From Atriophallophorus winterbourni (taxonomy: Eukaryota; Platyhelminthes; Trematoda; Plagiorchiida; Microphallidae), in assembly GCA_013407085.1 (NCBI GenBank), contig JACCGJ010008725.1, forward strand, positions 93,992 to 157,991: a stretch of 64,000 bases of DNA. The letters run 5' to 3'. This document shows positions 33,301 to 44,558 of the stretch, in pieces. The notes beneath the pieces are model-generated. The model had not been told where the DNA came from and ran no database searches. It saw only the letters and a list, made by a program, of their open reading frames with translations. The position numbers and the translations under genes are program-made. Every line of letters begins with the position of its first letter. Position 1 is the stretch's first letter.

Positions 33301-36300
33301 TCTTTCCGTTTATCCCCCCTTGTTGTACAACCGCTTGCCAGACAATGATCTGTTCGTTCCCATCGCTGATCTAGTCGTTTGGGTGGATCCGTTGGATGCC
33401 ACACAAGAGTTCACTGGTATGTCTCGTGATCATCTGAAGATTCTCTCCCTCCTTGCGTGAGCTCATTAATTGTTTACAGCAACTGCATTCACCTTGCAGA
33501 AGGACTCTTGGAGTGTGTCTCCGTAATGATATGCGTCGCCTTGCATGGGCATCCTATTATCGGTGTAATTCATCAGCCGTTTATGAACAAAACCTGTGAG
33601 TTTCGATGTGTCTTCGCTTTTCTTTATATCTCCTATCGAGTGGGGGGAAGGGTGTTTCGTGTTATTGCTCTCTTGTCCTTTTGTTAACTTTTTATAACGA
33701 GCTTTGGTCAACCTTCATATTGTTGATTACATTCTACTCGCATATGTTTGGTTGAATCAACAATTTTAACCATATATAATAATGATAATAAAACAAATCT
33801 TGTAGACTGGGTGCTGTGTTTTGTAATTTCAGCATCTGAATGTATAACCACATAAAGCGATTAACATAAAATGTGCTTCGACCGTAATGGGCCGACAAGT
33901 GTTCGGGTGATGTATGTAATTATTTCCTAGCACCAAGGGTGACATAAATTAGACAGTTTCCCTGTGGTTTCTAGTTTAGTGCATAGCTGGATTATACGGA
34001 TGTGCTGTCGTGCAGTACTTGTGTTCCGTGCAGCTACGTTGTGTTCATTTGATTTGAAACGGATTTAGGCCTACAACCTGATTTTTAGTGGTGTGCAATC
34101 CCGGGTGGTCAGATTAGGATCATTAACGTTGCTCAAGCTCATGAAGCCAATCTTCATTCGACAATGTATTGCGGTATTCGAGTGTGTCTCACGTGTTTCC
34201 CACTGCTGAACTTCGCTTAAGCCTCCTCTACTCGTATAGTTGAACTATACTCTTTTGTGAGCGCCACAAACTATCTGTCACATGATTATTTATCATGTGC
34301 ATGTGGCGGCGGCGGTGGCATACTGTCTAACACGTGCGTCGTTCTGTTGAGAGAGCCGAGGTTCAAGTCCCAGCCCGGTGCACGTTTATAGGGTGCTTAA
34401 CCATCGTTCTCTACCATTCCTGATGGATTCCAGCAGCCTGAAGAGGGAAATCTGCTTTTTTAACCTCTGTTTGAACCGTGTCTTGCAAAAGAGGAATCAA
34501 CGTTTTCCTAACTTGGTTTTATTTGCTACACCTAACTCGAAATGATATCATTGTAAGGATGGCCAAACTCTGGCCTGGTTCAAGCAGGTGCAGTCCTTGA
34601 TGGGAAAAACTAGCTGCAGTTAAGGATGACCCGTCTTCGTAGCTGGGTTCCGCGCGATCCTACTTTGCAGTGGCTTATAATCGTATCAAGTGGGGTGGCA
34701 ATGATGTTGTCCTGGTAATGCTGTTGAACTCATTCCGGAAGCTTGATTGAATGTATGTTTCGCTCGTTTCACTATGGTTGTGCTTACGCTTTTACAGATT
34801 TTGTAACTTTTAAGTCCCGCCGTTCCCTTTTTTCTTATAAAATGTTATCGTGTCATGGTTGCATGGCGGTTCAAGGCACGTTATCATTGTAATGCTGTCC
34901 ATGTTAATGATCAGGATGATATGTTCCAGTCTACTTCGAGGTGTGAACGCCTTTACTCAGCTTACGATTCATCTTTGTATTTCGCAGCAGATTTGTGATC
35001 GTGAAACATGGATGCTGTTAAACAGTTTTTTTATTTCTTATCAAACCATTGCCTATTTCCGGTTGTATAGTTGTACAAATGATATGATTTCACTCCCCAG
35101 GCAGGATGCTAAATTGATGCAGTTATTTCCTTGGACTATTGCTGGTACTCATTTTTGCATCTGGGTGTATATTGTATGAAAGCACAAGCCTGATCCATGC
35201 AACGTGCCGCACAGTCAGATACTGCACGTGGGCTAAGATACTGTCAGGTTGCCCAGGCCTAGACAGATATGAGGGGGAAATAGAAATAGAAATGGTAGTG
35301 AGTCACCAGCGTGTTTCAGCATGCACCTCATTACCTGTAGCTAATCCATTTAGCACCGTGTTAGCCGCACAGCACAGAAATACTGCACGATTGCACATCC
35401 GGGTGTGACGGGGAACTGAGTCAAACAGGTTTCCCGACTTGTTCAACCGAGGAGGGATTGGAAGATCCAATCGAAAGTCTAACGTCCTTCGCGTTGTGCT
35501 TCCGTGGTTTTTATCTCCGAAATACATGGCATACGACAAATAGCACTGAATGTGTCGCTCAATATGGCTTTAGCTTCAATCTCGTTGAGGATTTTCTCTT
35601 ATCTGCTCCAAATCATCATCTCGACAGGTGCTAAATGTGACATGCCAGTGTATATTCTTTTTGGCCACTGTTTTTTAATAGTGGTTTGAGAATCGTCTCA
35701 TGTATTTCCGTCCTACTTCAATTCCCAGATTATAACGTGTGCATTCTTATAAATGAATAACCTGCGAATCGCTACTATTCATTGTTACTTATTACCTGAG
35801 GTCCTTACCTCCCCTTGATGAGATTGATCTGACCTCTTATCTTGAGATTATACATGTGGTTCCGTCATCAATATTTGCAGTTCCGCACAAGCACTTCGCA
35901 CGCTTGATGTGTAATCTAACTGGCCAATACGTATGACTCCTTCTACAATCCTGTTCATTTATCACGCTCCTCACATTTCGCCTCCATGTGACCTACTTTG
36001 AGTTGCTTGACTATTAAACGCTTGAACTCTTCTCTAACTGTTTCAAATCATCCGCTCTTAGTTGTCCGTTTCCCATGCTTTTGTTCCACCGAACAGACTG
36101 GGCTTGGGAATCTTATGGGATCTCGGAAGATGTGATACAAGCTTTAGCCGATGCTATCAAGATGCATTCTCAATTTAGTCACCCCTTGGAGATCACCTAT
36201 TCACGTTCCCATTTGAACAATGATACAATGGAGCGTTTGGCAAACGCCTTGAAGCCGCAAGAGGTGCGCTTTCTACCTGCCGGTGGATCGGGTGAGTGTT

Positions 36301-39300
36301 TTTGATCACATCCCTCCGGACCTCTAATATTACGCCCCTTTTTGTTGAGTGCTATGACAAAGTATTTTTGTGTGCACTGGGTCAAGGAACAGCCACAATT
36401 ATCCGTCATATCCGTAGCATTGGCTACACTTCAACGGTCGGTTTAGATTGATAATGAGTTGGAAATGTGAAGTACATTAGTGGTGAGTGCTAATCACGAG
36501 AATTTGGATTATATGCAATACGGTGGCCGGTCACTTAATCACCAAGTCACTTCATCCCCAGTCAATTAATCTTCAGTCACTTAATCCCCAGTTTGATAAC
36601 TTCTGAAGAATGCAACCCCCTTTGCCTCACGGATGTTATTTTCATCTATGCCAAGCCATGCAACGAAAAATATGTGAACTAGGGATGAAAGCAGATTAGA
36701 AGGCAGACGATGATTTACGCCTCATTATTAGATGCTTATCAGCGTAGGCTTTTGTGCCGTTGAATGATGTAGTCGACACATTTGAGATTTTAGGCGAATC
36801 TATGCCTCAAAGTGAGAGGATGAATGAACTATTATCTTATTCTGAACATACCTTTGTTCGAGGTCGACGAATTAGAGGTAGAAGAGAAAACTTTGCACCA
36901 GCTATATTTCCACCTGAAACGCAGAATAAGTATGAAGACGCAAATAGTGATGTTGCCGAACGAATACTGCTGTAGAAGGCTGGCATCATGCATTACAGTC
37001 ACTCGTTTCTTGCCAACATCCCACCATGTGGACATTTCCTAACGGTTTGCGAAAGGATTACCGACAGCATATGGCCTCAGTTCTTCAAGCAAGTGCTGGG
37101 GTTCAAATCAAACAGAAGAAGAAGTATGCTGAGATATGCGCCAGGACATCTCTAGCAATTCAGCGATACTCAACTACGGAAAGATTGACGTTTTTAAAAT
37201 CAATTGCATATCTCTCCTGCTAAATAAATTCATTTGAACGTATTCTGCATTCTTCAGAAGTTATCCAACTGGGGATTAAGTGACTGAGGGTTAAATGTCT
37301 GAGGCTTACGTGTCAGTAAACCATGCAATACACTATTCTCTGGCACAACATAAGATCGACGCAGACAATCGCGAACCCCTATTAATTCGGGTTTTGGGAG
37401 GATTGCACGAGAACGATTCGAACGAAACGGCGAGGGGGTGTCATTTCAGCCGCTATCGAACCTGTAATTTGTCAGGTCAATCAAAGAAGCCAATTGATGA
37501 AAAATGAAAATGCTCCCATATGGCATGCGTCTCACATAGCCTCTGACAACCAAGTCCAGCTTCTGGCTCCCAGAGCCCGGCGGAACTGTTTCTACTAACA
37601 GGAGAAGGGGCGGGGGAGTGACTGCGCCTGAAAACCAGTTTGCTTCAGGCAGATGGAGCTCGTTAGCCTGGGATGGCATTTCATCCAAGGGAAGGAAAAC
37701 CCTGATTTAAACCTCCGCTGGCTTGTGGGATACCCTGTGTCGCGGGAAGCTCGGGAGAAACCCTGAGGAAAACCTGGATCAGATCTGGTAAGGACCCAAC
37801 CTCTTTCTTGGCAAATCCACTGCTGCCTTGCAGTTGGCACGTAGTTGTGCAAAGGCTAAGAGAAGCTGACTCGAACAAACGCCGAGTGGTGCTGGGGACG
37901 CCGCTTTGTACCCAAATTCCCAAGAATCTTCTTTGAAGCCGACTCATCCTCCAGGAGGAGATAGTCGCACAAAGTAAGTAAAGTAAATGTGATGAGGGCT
38001 TGAAATGAACCGGTTTGCACGATTGTCCAATCAGATCAGTGACAACCGGTACATTAGAATGATTTGCTTACACAAGATGGATGTGTGATGTTTCGTTGTT
38101 TGCCATAATAAACGCGTTTGCCCTATTGGCGTGCTCTGGTGTTGTGGGATTCATTGGTGAACACGATTACCGTAGGACATGTTGGCCTCGGGGATGAATT
38201 GGAACACAGTCGACACGTGGGATGACGTGGTTAACGTTGGATTGAGCGCCCTCGAAGCTTTTACAAACAACTTAATAAGTGTTAGGACAGGCTGGCTTGC
38301 CGAAATACTTCCACGTGGTGCCAGCTGGGTGGGCTCGGTTCTCCGAGCTCAGCGAAAGGTTCGGCGGTGGTGTCTGATGGTGTGGTGGGTTTTCGCCTGA
38401 CAAGCTTTCTCCCTATAAAAAGCCACAAAAATCCAATGATGACATCACGACGCGGCGGATGTGACTCGCCGCTCCAAAAGTCACTGCCCCTTGTTCTATC
38501 CAAGGAAATTGTATGGTGCACAGGCAAAAACTGAAGTCACCAACCTATCAACGGGGTTATCGGGCTCCGAACTGGAAATTCCCAGAAAAGGGCGTATGAA
38601 CCGCTTCGTTGGTCACCGGCCACCGATAGGTGCGAACCTCTCTCGCTCCACTGCCTTGTGAGTAGAGGCTCGGGGTGGGACCCCCTAAACGAAATCTCCC
38701 CTACTTCGGTGTAGGCAACCGGGTAGTATCATGCCTACGTTCAACGATGCCGATGACAACGCTTTGTACCCCCTTCTCGCTTTGTACATCTCATTGTTTA
38801 TGTTGAACGGCACTATATCTGTATCAGATTGTGCAAATATAATAATAATATAGGACAGGTTTGGCCTCAATTGACCGGGTCTAATCATGCTATATGAACG
38901 AGTTTAATGAGGCTCTATCAATTAGCTTTTGTACCACTCGCCTTTTCCCTCTTTTTGTGCGTCATTCTGTCGCAATTGTGTAACACTTTCGTGCCTCATA
39001 TATAGGTTGCATGACTGCCCAACACTTGATTGTTGGTAGGAATAATATTAATAATATAGTATCATCCACAAGTGACAGTCTGATTTTTTTAAAAACTGCC
39101 CTGTACAAATGGATTTTCTAATCTCAGTCGAGTTACTCTTGCTAGCAATAGAAACGCTAAAGACAAACGACTAGCGCCTGGAACCATGTTGCTCCGGTAA
39201 TATGTAGCTCATGAGCCATGCAATGCAATCTGACTTCATGCCTCCGCGATTGTATGTGATGCTTAATCTTGTGGAAATTTTGCGACATCCTCAAGATAGT

Positions 39301-40377
39301 CATTTGGAGCAAAGTTTTTGGGTTTGTTTTTCCCTACCTTTTTCCGCTTGAAGATGTAGATGTTATATCGATTCACCCGAACACATCTATGGTGATGCTT
39401 AGAACATCATTTGTGCTATAAGAGCATTCAATTCTAACTTTGTTTACCACACCTGCGGTTAACCATTTTTTCACTGAACCTAATCTTACTGTCTCCATCT
39501 GATAGTGTGCAAGTCTGGGGGGTCGTGAGCACCACAATACTCAAATTTACTTAATTCCTTGGTTATTTCCTCTATCCTGTCACCAATGAATCCGCCTAAT
39601 TAACATTCTAGCATTATCCGCCGAGATTGAAAATTATACTATTATGACTATGATCCAATGTGCTTCATAACCTTATAAGCTGTCTGTTTTTTTCTCATCA
39701 ACATTCTAACAAAATCTTTTCCGTGATTAATTTTCTCCCAATGGAATAGCGGCACGTGTTAACTGTTTCCTTCAGCTGAACTGTTAATCCATTTGGTTAC
39801 TCCGTTGGGTTTTTGATGTGCTTCTACGTTTTTTACCCACAGTGGCATAGTGGTTATCAGTTGTACTTTATACTCGAGAAGTTCATGGTTCAAACCTTGC
39901 CTATGCTTAATCCTGTTTTCTCGCCATGCGCAAGTGAAAAATAAGTACCGACAATAGTGGAAACCTAACTGCATCAGCCTAGAACCCTGCCAAATGGCTA
40001 AAGTCATGTCGTCTGTAAAGGTTTCTGCTAATGAAACCAAACTTAAGCGCTATTCATTGGTTGAGTATGTTTGTCTTCTCCTTTATATTTCCTCGCGTCC
40101 CCTTCCGTCCGCAGGTTACAAAACGCTAAGCCTCCTCAACGGTCACGCCCAGGTCTACATTCACCCGTCAAGCACACGACGCTGGGATATTTGTGCGCCA
40201 CACGCCATCTTGGAATCGGTCGGCGGCCGCATGACTGGTTTGGATGGATCTCGCTTCACCTTCCACGCCAGTGATCCGCCTCAAATCCCGAAATCCGTGG
40301 GCTTGTTTGCAGCCTCTTCCATCTCAAATCACAATCAATGGAGAGCGAAAATGGCCCAGGTGAACTGGAACACCTGA
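30065..40377 (+). CDS. IMPAD1: Golgi-resident PAP phosphatase (5 coding exons)
   Basis: Exons 30,065-30,388, 33,248-33,416, 33,500-33,595, 36,097-36,291 and 40,115-40,377 join in frame to 348 residues (human protein: 359). The family is a Mg-dependent, lithium-sensitive phosphatase of the inositol monophosphatase fold that turns adenosine 3',5'-bisphosphate, the by-product of sulfotransferases, into AMP in the Golgi lumen, and so supports glycan sulfation. Seen here: an N-terminal signal anchor (residues 11-27), the metal-site motifs S-E-E-H (111-114), W-V-D-P-L-D-A-T (153-160, with D155 and D158) and W-D-I-C-A (285-289, D286), and the P-A-G-G-S-G-Y-K stretch (257-264). All introns are GT-AG. 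Introns 1, 3 and 4 (2.9, 2.5 and 3.8 kb) contain repeats; intron 2 is 83 bp. The start was chosen because conservation begins there and an upstream frame extension is low-complexity. The current human symbol is BPNT2. Confidence 0.92.
30655..30780 (-). repeat. Hammerhead-like repeat copy in IMPAD1 intron 1 (family A)
   Basis: Minus strand: CTGATGA (30,700-30,694), hairpin with GCTTC/GAAGC arms and a TGTGTCC loop, GAATC (30,675-30,671), GTTACC. Downstream sequence (plus strand to about 30,780) resembles that beside the decayed copy at 42.5-42.6 kb. A further stretch at 30,785-30,880 resembles 44,825-44,930. Confidence 0.4.
31005..31565 (-). repeat. ~0.5 kb interspersed repeat (RTE-leader-related), copy 1
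   Basis: Same repeat as 37,505-37,975 and 41,735-42,255, in the opposite orientation. The end shared by all begins GTRCGACTATCTCCTC (read on plus here) and the other end lies near GCTATGACAAC. Its middle (31,225-31,335) is the complement of the RTE leader at 24,905-25,025. Lies in IMPAD1 intron 1. Confidence 0.8.
32285..32610 (+). repeat. Interspersed repeat D, copy 1
   Basis: Matches 48,630-48,985 in the same orientation, with landmarks CTTCAAAGTGAGCTG, CTTTCTGATTTCAAC and CTGCCACAGTCATAG. Both copies keep a fair-length minus-strand frame with P/T-A-H-F-E-x-x-x, so this may be a fragment of a coding element that I do not recognise. Confidence 0.45.
32790..32965 (+). repeat. Interspersed repeat C, copy 1
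   Basis: Related to 35,170-35,402 (opposite strand) and 42,640-42,830. Landmarks: GTGAGCTGCATGC-like, GAGTCTCACTACCATTT and GGGCAACCTGACAGT-like boxes. Confidence 0.5.
33248..33416 (+). CDS. IMPAD1: IMPAD1 coding exon 2
   Basis: Follows CGCTCAG. Begins I-I-S-E-E-H (first metal ligand) and ends with the D-P-L-D-A-T-Q-E-F-T motif, donor GTATGT, leaving one base of the next codon. Confidence 0.9.
33500..33595 (+). CDS. IMPAD1: IMPAD1 coding exon 3
   Basis: Follows CACCTTGCAG after an 83-bp intron. Encodes M-I-C-V-A-L-H-G-H-P and G-V-I-H-Q-P-F, matching the human C-V-A-V-N-G-K-P and G-V-I-H-K-P-F. Donor GTGAGT. Confidence 0.9.
34310..34925 (+). repeat. tRNA-derived SINE-like repeat (family F)
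   Basis: Head at 34,314-34,395 carries a B-box-like GGTTCAAGTCCC after a GTTGAGAGAGCC stretch, as in tRNA-derived SINEs. The tail part (about 34,720-34,925) matches 50,770-50,990 and 55,600-55,825; shared boxes are TTAAGTCCCGCCGTTCC and CATGGTTGTATGGCAGTTAAG, ending in GATGAT-type repeats. Lies in IMPAD1 intron 3. Confidence 0.5.
35170..35402 (-). repeat. Interspersed repeat C, copy 2
   Basis: Reverse-complement relative of 42,640-42,830; includes the CAGGTTGCCCAGGCCTAGAC and GGTAGTGAGTC boxes. In IMPAD1 intron 3. Confidence 0.6.
36097..36291 (+). CDS. IMPAD1: IMPAD1 coding exon 4
   Basis: Follows CACCGAACAG. Encodes S-R-S-H (residues matching V-S-R-S-H of the human protein) and ends in P-A-G-G-S-G at donor GTGAGT. 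Confidence 0.9.
37505..37975 (+). repeat. ~0.5 kb interspersed repeat (RTE-leader-related), copy 2
   Basis: Central boxes GGGAAGGAAAACCCTGATTT and CCGCTGGCTTGTGGGATACC match the RTE leader at 24,920-24,975; ends GGAGGAGATAGTCGCACAAA. In IMPAD1 intron 4, same strand as the gene. Confidence 0.8.
38160..38860 (+). mobile_element. Short non-autonomous RTE-related element
   Basis: Its part at 38,645-38,745 (CTGCCTTGTGAG, GGGTGGGACCCCCTAA, CTACTTCGG, GGCAACCGGGTAGTAT) matches the RTE leader at 25,035-25,120, after which it jumps straight to an unrelated ~100 bp end with an ATA-type tail (38,836-38,850). No endonuclease or RT lies between. This is the layout of a SINE-like derivative moved by the RTE machinery. 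In IMPAD1 intron 4. Confidence 0.55.
39835..39905 (+). repeat. tRNA-like SINE head
   Basis: GTGGCATAGTGGTTATCA resembles a pol III A box and ATGGTTCAAACC a B box, at tRNA-like spacing; the anticodon arm does not fold well, so it is a SINE head or tRNA fossil rather than a tRNA gene. Confidence 0.45.
40115..40377 (+). CDS. IMPAD1: IMPAD1 coding exon 5 with stop
   Basis: Follows CCGTCCGCAG. Starts Y-K-T-L-S-L-L, holds the W-D-I-C-A-P-H-A metal motif, G-G-R-M and G-L-F-A-A-S, and ends at TGA 40,375-40,377. Confidence 0.92.
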
Positions 40378-40379
40378 TG

Positions 40380-41734
40380 GGCGCAGTTTTCTTGCTGTCG
40401 CATTGTCTCTTATTCCATTGGGAACACTTTACCGGTTTTCATTTACTTCTATTCATTATGTATGGGTGTTGTCGGACTTGTTTATACTCCACATAGTGTA
40501 ATATCGTGATAATCTTTTCTCTGTAATGTACATTTTGATACTACTGTTATTTTTATATTACACCTTAAATTAGCTGTTTTGTTGTAGTTTTTTCGTTGAA
40601 GCGTGATTGCACTGAACAAAAGGTGGTTACAGCCCTCTTAGACGATGTTTTTCGATTTAGCAATTCATCTTTAGCTGTCGCTATGCAAGCTGTACAAGTG
40701 ACGTCGCGCGAAATTTATTTCCCACTGATGATGAGATGTATGAGGCTACACGATGATATCCCACCGTCATTTTATCCTTGGTGCGTTTGTCTACGCCCGA
40801 TCAGTAGCCGACCCCACATGCAATCTTTCCCAGCTGCGGCAGTGCTTGATTCCAAGTATTTTGGCTTTCATACAGCCAGCTTTTCGAGTCGATAGTTTGA
40901 TCACTTTCTCTGTTCCTTCCAACTCCTTTTCAGTTTGCCCTTTTTCATAATACTCCCATCGATTTGATGCCTAATCGTTACGCGATGATTAACAACGAAT
41001 GTTTAGATTGAGGTTTTAAAGTTTGATAACAGTGATGCCACGAGCCATAATGAATTCAGCATTAGTATTCAAAGTTGATGCACACCACATCCAGACGATC
41101 GAGGGGTGTTTTCGTCACAGTTTCCAGGCTGCTGTTTCTGTCACGTTTTTTTAATCTTTGCTAGCCATTCCCTTCGACCTTGATGCTAAAGTAATCGACC
41201 AGCAACTGAAGATTTATAAAAGCGGTCACCTCTTAACACGCTTGTCAACGATATTTACAAGTTTGGGCACTCGTGGAACGCTTGCTGAGTGGCTGTAGTG
41301 AATTCCATTGGCACAACGTGGAGCCGCTTGTCGGCCAACTACTTTTCTACTCTTGGGTTGTCATTATACAGTTTGGACCTGCGGTCCTCCGAAATGTGAA
41401 GCCCATAGATTTACTGCTTCCTCGCAGTGCATATTGAATGAACTTCGTTGAAACCAATTCCTTGTCATCATCGTCATGTTGGAGCACAGGCTAAGAGGTG
41501 GCCGAACTGCCAAATGAGCAAGCAACATATTCAGATATTTGCCCAATTCCAAAATTTGTATCGGTTATGATCGGACTAATAGCTGCTGGATCCCAGCATC
41601 TTTTGCGTGTTCCTATATCACACTTCGTGATGGCATATCCAGTCGTATAAGTGGGTAAATTTCTCCCATCCCATCCTTGTCATCATTTTATGCACGAGCG
41701 ATCGATCCGGTTCACTCAATGAAGCAGTCTAGCA
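40380..41734. other. No gene confirmed
   Basis: Starts as the IMPAD1 3' region; no AATAAA was seen close to the stop. Two overlapping plus frames at 40,596-40,895 and 40,753-40,950 look like a frameshifted open stretch without a recognised family. Confidence 0.3.
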
Positions 41735-42255
41735 TAGTGTTGTCATAGCCGGGGGTGGCAATGGGGATAAGCTCCCACTGTCTATAAACGCGCGTCTCAA
41801 ATAGCCTCTGACAACCAAGTCCAGCTTTGGGCCTCCACGAGTGGCTCCCCGAGCCAACAGGAGAAGGGGCGAGAACGAGTGACTGGCGCCTGGAAACCAG
41901 TTTGCTTCGGGTAGATGGAGCTCGTTAGCCTGCGAGGGCATTTCATCTAAGGGAAGGAAAACCCTTATTTTAAACCTTCGCTGCCTTGCGGAATACCCGA
42001 TCGCGGGAAAGGCTTCGGCAGAAAACCCTGAGGAAAAATCTGGAGCAGAGTCTCGTAAACGGTTAATTGGTGCACACCACCTCTTTCTGACAACTCCCTG
42101 CTGCCTTGCAGGTCACACTTGGTTGTACAAAGGCTAGAGAAGCTGACTCGAACAAACACCGAGTGGTTCTGGGGACGCCGCTTGGTACCCAAATTCCCAA
42201 GACCCTTCATTGAAGCCGACTCATCCTCCAGGAGGAGATAGTCGCACAAAAGTAA
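41735..42255 (+). repeat. ~0.5 kb interspersed repeat (RTE-leader-related), copy 3
   Basis: Starts near GTCATAGCCGGGGGTGG, includes GGGAAGGAAAACCC, CGCTGCCTTGCGGAATACCC and CCCTGAGGAAAAATC as in the RTE leader, and ends GGAGGAGATAGTCGCACAAA. Confidence 0.82.
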
Positions 42256-42639
42256 AGTAATGAGTACCTAGTTGCACAATCTGCTCAGGCTGCAAGCACG
42301 TTGCTAGTTTGTATGGGAAGCGTTTTGTGTGACGTTGAAAGTTCACTGGGTGATAGCAAACGAATCAAGCTTCTTCACTTTGATTTTAAGATGACCTGAC
42401 AGTAATCAGGATTTGTTTGTCAAAATAGCAATTTCTTATCTAACAGTTTACTTCAAGATATATTTATGACATATCTCGGAAATACATAGTCAAAAGTCTC
42501 TAGTGAATCGGTTAGAGCAGTTTTGATAGCCTTTAGTTTCTGACACCAGCTTTGTTAGATCAAGGGTGTCCGTACGAACAGGATTCATATTCAAATCGCG
42601 TTTGCCTGACCTGCTCTATGTTTTCTAGTGCAATCATGC

Positions 42640-42830
42640 AGTATTTCTATGCTGTGCGGCTAACATCGTGCTAAATTGATTGGCCACCGGTAGTGAGCTG
42701 CATGCTGAAACACGTTGGAGTCTCACTACCATTTCTATTCCCCCCCTCATATCTGTCTAGGCCTGGGCAACCTGACAGTTTCTCAGCCCACGTGCAGTCT
42801 CTGACTGTGCGGCACTAAGATAGTCAGGCG
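42640..42830 (+). repeat. Interspersed repeat C, copy 3
   Basis: Includes GGTAGTGAGCTGCATGC, GAGTCTCACTACCATTTC, TAGGCCTGGGCAACCTGACA and a CCCACGTGCAG end. A decayed family-A hammerhead-like stretch lies just left of it at 42,505-42,560. Confidence 0.6.
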
Positions 42831-43273
42831 AGATCAGGATCAATCGACTCATTCCCATCCAACCCCTTAATTGCTTTGTGTGCAGGCGTGATCAACGTCC
42901 GCGGACCGATGAGCGTGCATACTTAATCCGTGTGCACATTATAACTGTTCCTCCACTACAAAACCCCATTCCTACCAAATTTATTGTTTCAATCTCCTCC
43001 GCTGGAAGTCACTCCATCTAAGGTTCCCCCCACCTAATCCACTTTGTAATTTTTGTCCATCACTGATCAGTGATTGCTATTCGCTGGAATTCTACTGTTG
43101 ATTTCTGGTTTGTTTTACCTAGTGTTAACTTATCTAGATGTTTCCCAGTATAACAGCTTACTCCTTTTTGAACATCATCACACACTTACTCCCTCTCTCC
43201 GTGTTTGATCGCGACAGTATCATACCATTTCACAAGTCACAATGGTTGGTTTGCGGTTAGTATCGCACCCGAG

Positions 43274-43842
43274 TTAAATTTCGCTTAGACATCTTCGAAT
43301 GACAAGTGTTGGCTGGTCTGACGCTGAGCTGTTATGTAAGAACGATAGAATTAACCGATTGAAATCGATATCATCGATTGGGCTGTCGAATTCATGGGGC
43401 TGATAATAGATTTGATGACTATCGAATCTTCTGTATATTTTGATTGATGAGTTGCCTTTCATCGCATTGCTTGTTGACGCAATTCTGCTAATGCGTGAAT
43501 AACGTCACCGTAGACGCATATGATTTCCATCGAAAAGCCTCGATCGCAGTTGCAGTGAGTGAAACGTGACTCATTGGATCTTAAACAGTTGGCCTTTCGA
43601 TTGTGAGTTCCAGTTTTTACGTTCGTGGAACACCACTGCTCTACCTGCAATATAACCAAAAGCCACACACGCCAGTGGCATCTCACACCCTGGCTTAGTA
43701 TAACAACCTTCCCTTCCATTCCTCGCTGTTTCGATGGGTTATTGAGTGGCACTTGATTGGGTGTACCCGCTTTATGTTTGTCAGTCTCCAGTGCAGCCTG
43801 GATTTGTTGGTGTCCTGTTATCGCGTTGAGTTGCGCTAACAA
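43274..43842 (-). other. Hypothetical minus-strand coding region
   Basis: Two overlapping minus frames, 43,842-43,459 (127 codons) and 43,462-43,274 (62 codons). The first has a Gln-rich start and ends in D-V-I-H-A-L-A-E-L-R-Q-Q-A. No family recognised. If real it would be divergent from PTRHD1 with about 125 bp between the starts; it may equally be chance. Confidence 0.2.
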
Positions 43843-43966
43843 TTAGATCATCTAATCATATTTTATTACCGCTCTTTCCTGCACTTTAGAATATCTCCAT
43901 ACTCGTATACCTTTCTGTGCTAATGTTTGTGTTCCAGTCCCTGTCTATGTCGCAATTTTTCCTGCA

Positions 43967-44326
43967 ATGAATGCCGCAATTGTGCAATACATTGTTGTCC
44001 GGACTGACCTATTCAGCTCATTGAAGTGGCCGCTAGGGGCAGTGGTCGCTCAAGGTTGCCACGCCGCTACCGCAGCATTACACTCGTTCCGTGAACATCC
44101 AGACACGGGGGTGTATTTGGATAATTTGCCACGCATGCACAAAGTGGTACTCGGAGTTGCCGACGAGGGTGCCCTGAATGCGCTGGCTTCCAGACTGTCG
44201 GAGAATCAAATTGACCATTATTTGTGGGTGGAACAACCGGAAAACTGTAGCACCGCTTTGGCACTGAGACCATATCCCAAATCTCAAGTTCAGGCTTATT
44301 TCAAAGGCTTAAAATTGCTCGCTTGA
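43967..44326 (+). CDS. PTRHD1: PTRHD1-like peptidyl-tRNA hydrolase-domain protein
   Basis: 119 residues in one uninterrupted frame; the human protein is 140, the difference being its longer N-terminus. The family has the Pth2-type fold of peptidyl-tRNA hydrolases; its exact substrate is not settled. The match is close along the whole length: V-Q-Y-I-V-V-R-x-D-L (6-15), W-P-L-G-A-V-V-A-Q-G-C-H-A-A-T-A-A-L-H (21-39), R-M-H-K-V-V-L (56-62), D-H-Y-L-W-V-E-Q-P-E-N (about 84-94) and A-L-R-P-Y-P-K (about 100-106). The Met at 43,967 is the first in frame. AATAAA lies 15 bases after the stop. No intron is seen inside the domain, whereas the human gene has one. Confidence 0.9.
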   Translation: MNAAIVQYIVVRTDLFSSLKWPLGAVVAQGCHAATAALHSFREHPDTGVYLDNLPRMHKVVLGVADEGALNALASRLSENQIDHYLWVEQPENCSTALALRPYPKSQVQAYFKGLKLLA

Positions 44327-44340
44327 TGTTTTCAATACAA

Positions 44341-44346
44341 AATAAA
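44341..44346 (+). promoter_or_regulatory. Poly(A) signal of the PTRHD1-like gene
   Basis: AATAAA, 15 bp downstream of the TGA, in an AT-rich stretch. Confidence 0.7.
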
Positions 44347-44558
44347 TGTATTGTACGAATTTTTGATGTTTTTTATTGAATCCGCGTATTTCTGGCGACG
44401 TGCATGGCTCCGATGTTTGTTCTGCCTCAAATGTTTCCCCTGTTGGGAGACTGAGTCGAAGTCGTTCAGCTACGCTTGCTGTTACCTGGCTACAGGACCC
44501 TCTGAGCTTAGGTAATGTGTAGTGTCTGTCCTTTGAGGCTTAATTTCTGCAACTTTCC

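Noticed and set aside
39835..39905. A tRNA gene
   Set aside because: A and B boxes are present but acceptor and anticodon stems do not pair, so a SINE head is more likely.
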